Assembly (NCBI RefSeq): GCF_037042905.1
Contig: NC_087257.1
Coordinates: 13,428,001 to 13,492,000 of the forward strand
Direction of reading: 5' to 3'
Origin: Lytechinus pictus
Taxonomy: Eukaryota; Echinodermata; Echinoidea; Temnopleuroida; Toxopneustidae
DNA length: 64,000 bases
Shown here: positions 57,801-64,000 of the stretch, piece by piece
Numbering within the stretch: position 1 is the stretch's first letter
Layout of the letters: each line of letters begins with the position of its first letter
Notes under the pieces: generated by a model
Told to the model about the DNA's origin: nothing
Databases searched by the model: none
Seen by the model: only the letters and a program-made list of their open reading frames with translations
Position numbers and translations under genes: made by a program

Positions 57801-58727
57801 TAAAGTGAAATTTTTTCTTTGTTTTAGAGTGTACTTTCTGCTTGGGCGAATCCAAGGTGAATAATGAAATATATATTAAAACAATCTAGGGGTAAAACAC
57901 TGGTCTGTGAACCCTTCCTTTTCAGAACCACAAGAAGGCCTGAGTGACTCCCGTGCGGGAAAAATTCAGAAATGAAAATGGGAAATTCATTCCCCACGCC
58001 CACCCCTTCGGAGCAATACCCTAAGCTTTTGGAGTTAGGAATCTCCATTAATTTTTCATTAGATGTATATAGATGTTTGGGTGTTCATAATTTTTGTTCC
58101 TCAGAAAAATGAACCTTTTTAAATACGAGTACCCCAGGCCAAAAGGCAGTATGACATTATTTGTTGTCTTGACGATGACAAATTTCTTTTGACTTTTGTT
58201 TCTTTCAAGTTTCAGTTTGAAATCAGCTTTTTATTTCTTCATTTTGTCCTTCTCCTCTAGATCTAAATCTACAGTCTATAGATGCTGAGTTTGCAAGACA
58301 AAACACAAATCCAACAATTTTCGGTGCGAACAAGTTGTTACTCAATACAAGGGCAATACTATATAGAAGTACTTGGAAACTATTCTTGTAAAAAAGATAT
58401 TTGCATTTGTTTTCGTTTAAAACGAAATAAATGAGCTGTCCTGCTAATGTACTCTTTTGCAATCGTCCAGATATGCAATCCCCACTAAAACAAAATTTGT
58501 ACAAAAACGTACAGAAAGTTTCGATAAAAGTTTGAAAAAACTAATTGAACCTAACGAAAGATGGCGCTATTCCATGTCTACCCCCAACCCTCATAACGAT
58601 CAGAACATGAATTCCGAAGAAAATACAGGCGAAAACAATAGCGGGACACGTATATGTTCTCCTTTTGTAACTGTTCTGCAATTGGACCATTTTTTCACAC
58701 GAGATGTCCTGCAATTGTACCATGTAG
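57801..58727. other. No gene confirmed
   Basis: A plus frame from 58457 (SRYAIPTKTKFVQKRTESF, then a polar N/E-rich stretch) and a minus frame at 58223-58504 overlap. Neither has a known domain. The plus frame runs on into the TA repeat, which argues against it. Confidence 0.4.
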
Positions 58728-58790
<63 letters not shown>

Positions 58791-58796
58791 TATTAT
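58728..58796. repeat. (TA)n microsatellite
   Basis: About 70 bp of almost pure TA with single interruptions (tgtata and ttatat). It creates a spurious poly-YI reading frame. Confidence 0.95.
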
Positions 58797-59079
58797 ATGT
58801 ATATATTTAGATATAATTTTTTGTCTGAATTAAAAAATAAAGAATTTGGTCCTCCTCGCACGTGCAATATTTTAGGTATATTGATTCTGTATCGTTGCTC
58901 TTATGTCACATTGTTTAATTGGCTAGTTCTAAATTTACCAAGGCCACAATTTCACCATTTATTTTTGTATGTTTCCGAATTTCTCATACATGTCATATTA
59001 TTTTGACCTAGATTGATCTCATGTATCTTACAAAAAAAAGTCTCTTGTAAATCTTGTTTTTATATTGTAATGGGCGCTT

Positions 59080-59222
59080 TTGCATAAAAGTTTCTGTAAA
59101 AGTAACTTTGACATCCAGTGGTAGCTACCGTGGTTATGCTACGTGGCCAGTCAGAACCAAGGATTTCATGGAAAGTTACAATATTAGATAGTAAAGTTAC
59201 CACGAAAGTAACTTTTATGCAA
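59080..59222. mobile_element. 143-bp MITE with TTGCATAAAAGTT ends
   Basis: ttgcataaaagtttctgtaa at the left is mirrored by aagtaacttttatgcaa at the right, and arms of about 30 bp are imperfect. Target duplication is not clear. Confidence 0.65.
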
Positions 59223-59710
59223 TGTGACCAGGACTGTTTTTGGTTGTTAATGTGCAATTACATAGGACCTACATATTCATGCCTTCATGGTTCTATGTTC
59301 CATTTTGAAGAATAAAAGTATTGTGCTTATAAGTGTAATTGAATGTTTCTTTTTTCTAATTTCATTTGTATGTGAATGAGGGTGTGTGTGGGTGTAGAGA
59401 TAGAGAGGGGGGTGGGAAGAGAGATGGACAGCAAACAAATCAAAATCTGAGAATGGATTATTTCTTGAGATAATGATCGAAGTTCAATCTTATCTATTTT
59501 CAACACAAACCCATCCTGTTGATCTCAGAAAATTACTAAATATGCCTACATGTATAATAACAAAACAAAATGTAGATAACGGCATTTTCTTTGTGTACAG
59601 TATACAGTCATGTTCCTGAATTTGGCGTCACTTTTGTAAGAAAAACATTAGTGTGTGATCTTACACTATACCTAAGTTTTTACGCCGCGAGTACCAAGCC
59701 ACCCTTCTTT
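59223..59710. other. No gene recognised
   Basis: A short gtgtgtgtgggtgtagagatagagagg low-complexity run lies near 59380. Nothing else is supported. Confidence 0.45.
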
Positions 59711-61775
59711 GACCCTAAGAAGACTGGGGGGGGGGGCTGATTCAGCCCCCCTCGAAATTTGTCGTCATAAATCCGCCGCGCAAAAATTTATGATCGCGTC
59801 GCTCGCTGACTTTTTCCTTACAAGTCTCGCGCAACTTTTGAGACCAAAATTGTGACCTCCGGGTACGCGGTTCCGAAACTACGCAACTTTTCGTAAGTGC
59901 ATGCAGTGGCGTAGCTACGGGGGGCCTGGGGGGGCACGTGCCCCCCCCCCCTGAGATTTGGTGTGCCCCCCAGGTGCCCCCCCCCCCTGAAAAAAATTGG
60001 CAGAGCAAAAAAAGAAAGAAGGGAGAAAGAAGAAAAGAAAAAAGGAAAAGAAGAAGAAAGAAGAAAAAAAAGAAGAGGAAAATAAAAGGAGGAAGACGAG
60101 TGAATGAAATAATGTGAGGGGAAGACTTGCAAAAAAAAATCTTTCATGTTACTATATAAAATGTTTGCTTGCGCTTGGCGACAGAATTGCCCTTTCGATG
60201 AGATTAATATCTTGCTCAATAGGCTGATATGGAGCAAGTTTTGAAGTCAATATACAAAACATATTTTAGCTCGGACATCGAGCTTTCATTATTTTTTTCA
60301 TTTACAAATTCAAGTGCTCTGTAAAATGTCCGTTTTATGGTCTACATATCAGCATTTTAAGCTCACTCTGCGTGGTCACATTGTTTGATTTGCCAAGTTC
60401 ATATTGTCTACGTGTATTCCATAATGTTCCATTAAACAAATGTATTCAGAATGCCCAGATTTTAGGTCTAAATCTAAAACATGCGCGATAGCCTGCATGT
60501 TCTTTATTTAAAATTAAAATAATTAATGATACCCAATTAACTATATCCTATTTTATGATTTACAAAATATGAAGAGAGTGTCCCGCTTTTAGGTCTAAAA
60601 TCTCAATTTTCTCCTCTCGCGCTTCGCGCTCGCATCAATTGTTTAGTTACATACCTATCCCATTTATTAATACAAAACGTGCTTAGAATGACCATTTTTC
60701 AGGTCGGAATGTCAAAATATTTGCTCGCGCTTCGCGCTCGCATTATTGAAATATATACCGTCTTCGTGGGTAACTGTAAGCAGTCCTTAACAGGTCCCTT
60801 TACGATAATGCTAGAACAGTTAATACAAAATTCTGCTCGCGCTTGGCGTTCGAAGTAACCATCTAGTTACATACGAATCTTGTTCAGGATCACACATAAC
60901 ATTGCCCAGAATATTAAATTTTTAGGACAAAATACATGAAAGTAAAATAATAAAAAAATCGCGCTTCGCGCTCGCACTTTTTATAAGGCTTATGAGATTA
61001 TTTCATGTTTATGTTGTTTTATAAGAATAAAACTAAGAAGTGACTGATCGGAAAAAATATAGGTGAAGATAATTTCGGGCCCCGTCCCCTATTGGCGAAA
61101 GTCGGATCCGCCCTTGTGACACATACACACACATCGGAAAAAATGGTGCCCCCCTGAAAAAGCAAGGACCCCCCAGTGCCCCCAGGAAAAAAATCCTAGC
61201 TACGCCACTGAGTACATGCAGACCCAAAATTGCTCAACTTGAAAACTTGAATTTGTGTACAAATCCAATGCAAATAGCGTTTTTAGCCAAAATTGATAAA
61301 TGTATCATTATTTTCCCTTTTACTGATTAAAATCAATTAATTCCATCTTGTTTATGGTCAAAATAAACTCCTCGACATTTTTCATTGAAAAAAACCGAAT
61401 CAAACAAAAAGTTGAAAAATAAAGAAATACATAAGAAATTTCAAAAACAATAAAATACATAAGAAAATAAAGGTGATGTTGAAATTTTTTTAAAGTACAT
61501 TTTATCAGATCCCTATAAAGAGTCTGTGTACCAAAAATTAGCATGTTAGGAGCATTATTTAGTTAGAGCAAACTTTTGATTTTATGTGAAATTAGCATAA
61601 TCAATAATGAGCAATGAGATTTTTTGCAGAATTTGATCTTATAGTTTTGGAGACTATGCCATGGGTAACGCATGTGCCGATTTTCGTCGCGATCACGCGA
61701 TCGACGGCCGAGATCATAAGGGGGGGGGGGGGCTGAATCAGCCCCCTCAGTCTTCTTAGGCATCAAAGTAGCCCA
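59711..61775. repeat. Inverted-arm element surrounding a hAT insertion
   Basis: ctaagaagactgggggg and ctgattcagccccc (59715-59750) are mirrored by gggggctgaatcagcccc and cagtcttcttagg (61728-61760). The gcaacttttgagaccaaa stretch near 59833 also occurs in element E arms (38320, 52170). The hAT copy at 59904-61210 lies between. Confidence 0.6.
59904..61210. mobile_element. hAT-like element, second copy of the 28600 family
   Basis: Ends CAGTGGCGTAGCTACGGGGG and CTAGCTACGCCACTG. Flanks AGTGCATG and AGTACATG match at 7 of 8 bases. The body is collinear with 28600-29952, including the gcgcttcgcgctcgcat monomers, but lacks some of them (a deletion near 60510). It is non-coding. Confidence 0.88.
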
Positions 61776-62491
61776 GTCTATTTAGGGTTAAAACTTCAGC
61801 CCTTCAGCAGCTCTTTGGGGGTGTACTGCGATTCAATGGCAAACATGCCATTATACTTCGGGGACAGTATAGGGCATTCTCGCAACATTGCGCAGACACA
61901 TTCTGGAAACTCGAGAATCTATTGTCAAAGGAACTTGATGACAGCAGTTTCGTCCGCGAATCTAGACAAACGTCAGCTTCGAATCTTAGGACGATCTGCC
62001 CTCCCGGTTCATCAATTTTCAACAAAATCCTCTCAGCTGTTCAATGTGATTTTACGGATATTTTCAATGCATTTACTACGTTCTAGAATCCGTCCACGTT
62101 GCAATTGCGAAAACTTGCTATTGTCAGCGACGACCCTTTGATCCCCACGTATGGCTTCTAATCCCCCCGGCCCAACCCCTGTAATCAATCCCTTTTCGTC
62201 TGAGTATTTATCATTTTTTGGCTGACATTACACCAAACCTGGAGGAGCTTAACCTGACATAAACTCAACCGCATTAAGGGGGGCGTTATATTGTGTGATT
62301 TTGGATTGTGGCATTGGTTAATAATGCACTTCACCTTGGCGTCTAAAGCTCAGCATTCCACAAACAAGATCATACCCTGGGCGCGCAGGCAGTGGAGTAA
62401 TCACACATCACGATCTGCATCTTCAACGCTGCGGAACTTGTCTTTGGCTGATGATTTATTGAAGGTGCGTGAACCACAGCAAATTTCGAAA
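61776..62491 (+). promoter_or_regulatory. Upstream region of the 62492 gene
   Basis: Overlapping frames on both strands at 61804-62141 have no recognised domain. 62380-62491 probably includes the 5' untranslated leader of the secreted-protein exon; an open frame continues upstream from the ATG but is not needed. No TATA box is assigned. Confidence 0.35.
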
Positions 62492-62605
62492 ATGGAACTG
62501 GTTTTCGCAATTTTGACCGCCCTTTTTTCCACGGGATTCGCCAGAAATGTGACATTTCACAGGGTTGCTGAACCTATCGAAGACCACTACATCGTTGTGA
62601 TGAAG
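62492..62605 (+). CDS. First exon of a secreted subtilisin-family (S8) protease, probable
   Basis: 38 codons from ATG (context cgaaaATGG) to a GTGAGA donor, ending in phase 0. Residues 1-17, MELVFAILTALFSTGFA, form a clear signal peptide. Residues 18-38 read RNVTFHRVAEPIEDHYIVVMK. The final YIVVMK is how I9 propeptide domains of proteinase K/PCSK9-type proteases begin, so the product is probably secreted and self-inhibited until propeptide removal. The inhibitor domain and catalytic Asp-His-Ser would lie in later exons, not found before the window ends. An upstream in-frame ATG at 62291 would add 67 residues ahead of the signal peptide and is unlikely. The family call rests on a short motif. 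Confidence 0.55.
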
Positions 62606-64000
62606 GTGAGAAAGTTAGGGAATAATCACCTTTTATATAATAATTGTGATAATAACGAATGATGGTTTCTATAAGTTTATTTAGCCAATCAAATTGAATG
62701 ATTATCAGTAGCCTTAGCCGAAATTGTGATTGTTATGGTTAAAAGTTTTATGAAACGGGCCCGGATTTGGGGGGTGGGATATTGGGGTTCAGAAGAAGAT
62801 GGAAAATTAAATGACACCTAGCCCCACGAGATCTGTGGAGAGGAATGGGATGCAAAGGCGGAGGCCTAAGACATTCATTGGCTCACTAATCATGCTAATG
62901 TTACAATTTTGCACATAAAATTATATGTGTACAATTACTTAAATTCAACAGTCAGCATAATTTTCTTCTTAATCTTTATCCTGGAGAATCTTATAAAAAG
63001 GCCATTGATCCTGTGTCGAAACATCTATAATATATGATAATTATTAGAACTCTCGATACAGAGATGTAGATTCAAAGAAAAAAAATCTTATCTTTTAAAC
63101 GATGGCGATTATCGTCTCCTACAACTCAGCGTGCAAAGATTTAATGAAGATGTACAATATGAAGTTGGAAAATGCTAGATACTATAGAATCCAAATGTTG
63201 CGAGAAAACAAATTGAGGGATAAACATTGCGATGTCTAAAAGGATAGCTCCACCCGAACGTAAAGCGGACCTGAGTTAAAAGAAGAAAAATCAAACAGGC
63301 TCTGTAATTAAGATTTCATCAAACAGGGATGTAACATGAAAAGTTGTGACAAAAATGTCAGATTTTCACAAAACGGTTATGCACATAGCGATTTGCATGG
63401 ATAGAGCTGATCACAGTTTGGAATGTTGCACGGGATCTTGAATATCATTATTTTTATAAACGAAATCTGCTTGACGATTTCACTTTATTAGAAAACAAAG
63501 TTTTCTTTTTCTGAATTTCAACGACGTAGCGGGAACTTCCTCCGGTATGAAGGGGGCATTACCAAGTTGCCTTATAAAAAGTATTATGTTATCACGGTAA
63601 GATAAGTTACCGTCGAAGTCGACTAATCAACAGTTGTGTTTCGACATGGCAAGATACGCTATATTGCCAGGTCGACTTATAAACAGTTGAATAATTTGGA
63701 TAGACTATACTCGAAACACAGTTATATTCGGGAACTTTTAAGTTTCATCCGCTCAACGAGATCGCAAGATTTGTGTTATGTTATGTCGACTTAACCTTTT
63801 TCTTTCCGAGAGAAACGTATCTTGCCAAGTCGACACATACAAAGTCCTGAAGTAAAATTGGCAAGATGATATAGAATTTGATGTTTTAGTATTTATTTTC
63901 AATTTCTATTTGAACTTTATTGATGATTAAATCTAAATTTCAATTTCAATCTGAGTTTAATTTGAATTTGTCACTGAATTTAAGATATGTATTTTTAGCC
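62606..64000 (+). other. Probable intron 1 of the protease-like gene
   Basis: No exon compatible with phase 0 and an I9 or S8 domain was recognised. 63240-63420 resembles a dispersed repeat beginning atagctccaccc. 63580-63860 has inverted copies of a gtcgac/ttgccaagtcgac motif (next entry). Confidence 0.4.
63580..63860. repeat. Cluster of TTGCCAAGTCGAC-type motifs
   Basis: cgacatggcaagata (63646), attgccaggtcgactta (63663) and cttgccaagtcgacac (63824), with further gtcgact copies near 63617 and 63786, lie in both orientations. acagttgtgtttcgac and cgaaacacagtt are also inverted to each other. Likely a small palindromic element. Confidence 0.55.

Noticed and set aside
58457-58810. 117-residue plus frame
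   Set aside because: It ends in the TA microsatellite, has no domain, and overlaps an equally long antisense frame.

Overview
The window is animal nuclear DNA, AT-rich and crowded with repeats, with short intron-bounded exons and no bacterial-style operons. A BEL/Pao retrotransposon, many hAT, TTA- and TTAA-duplicating DNA elements, the element class starting near 'aaaggagaagtccaccc' and many acatgta motifs suggest a marine deuterostome, most likely an echinoderm such as a sea urchin. That assignment is inference; no species is claimed.

Host genes are sparse. (i) Two minus-strand exons (12751-12922 and 10230-10494) join in phase to form most of a KMT5A-like SET lysine-methyltransferase domain. 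(ii) A probable first exon of an unidentified protein lies on the minus strand at 34943-35162. (iii) A plus-strand first exon at 62492-62605 has a signal peptide and the start of an I9-type propeptide, suggesting a secreted subtilisin-family protease. The remaining exons of all three were not found.

Mobile DNA dominates. 1-9.7 kb holds small elements, including a TTA-flanked MITE whose empty site is present at 9.35 kb, a mariner-like MITE, a 1-kb ATTGG (CCAAT-box) minisatellite and a hAT MITE. 13161-21458 is a complete BEL/Pao element on the minus strand: two 1.33-kb LTRs, 5-bp target duplication TGTAT, and gag-protease-RT-RNase H-integrase interrupted by one in-frame amber codon. It lies directly upstream of the first SET exon, probably inside that gene. 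21.9-30.8 kb is an old palindromic element whose left arm was split by two later elements and whose loop received a hAT element with a perfect 8-bp target duplication.

35.8-54.9 kb can be read as one layered story. A 4.68-kb element (called E here, ends TGGGGTGTTGCAAGAAA, 3-bp TTA duplication) occurs twice in inverted orientation, 280 bp apart. The second copy was split by a TTAA-flanked element (K), and then a 2.76-kb stretch running from the E end into K was triplicated in tandem, with each junction exactly at TTA|TGGGG. An empty copy of the E1 target lies nearby in inverted orientation. 55-62 kb holds a gag-like zinc-knuckle fragment, tandem and palindromic repeats and a second copy of the 28.6-kb hAT family.

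All similarities were judged by eye. Named families rest on motifs, target duplications and terminal repeats, not on database searches.
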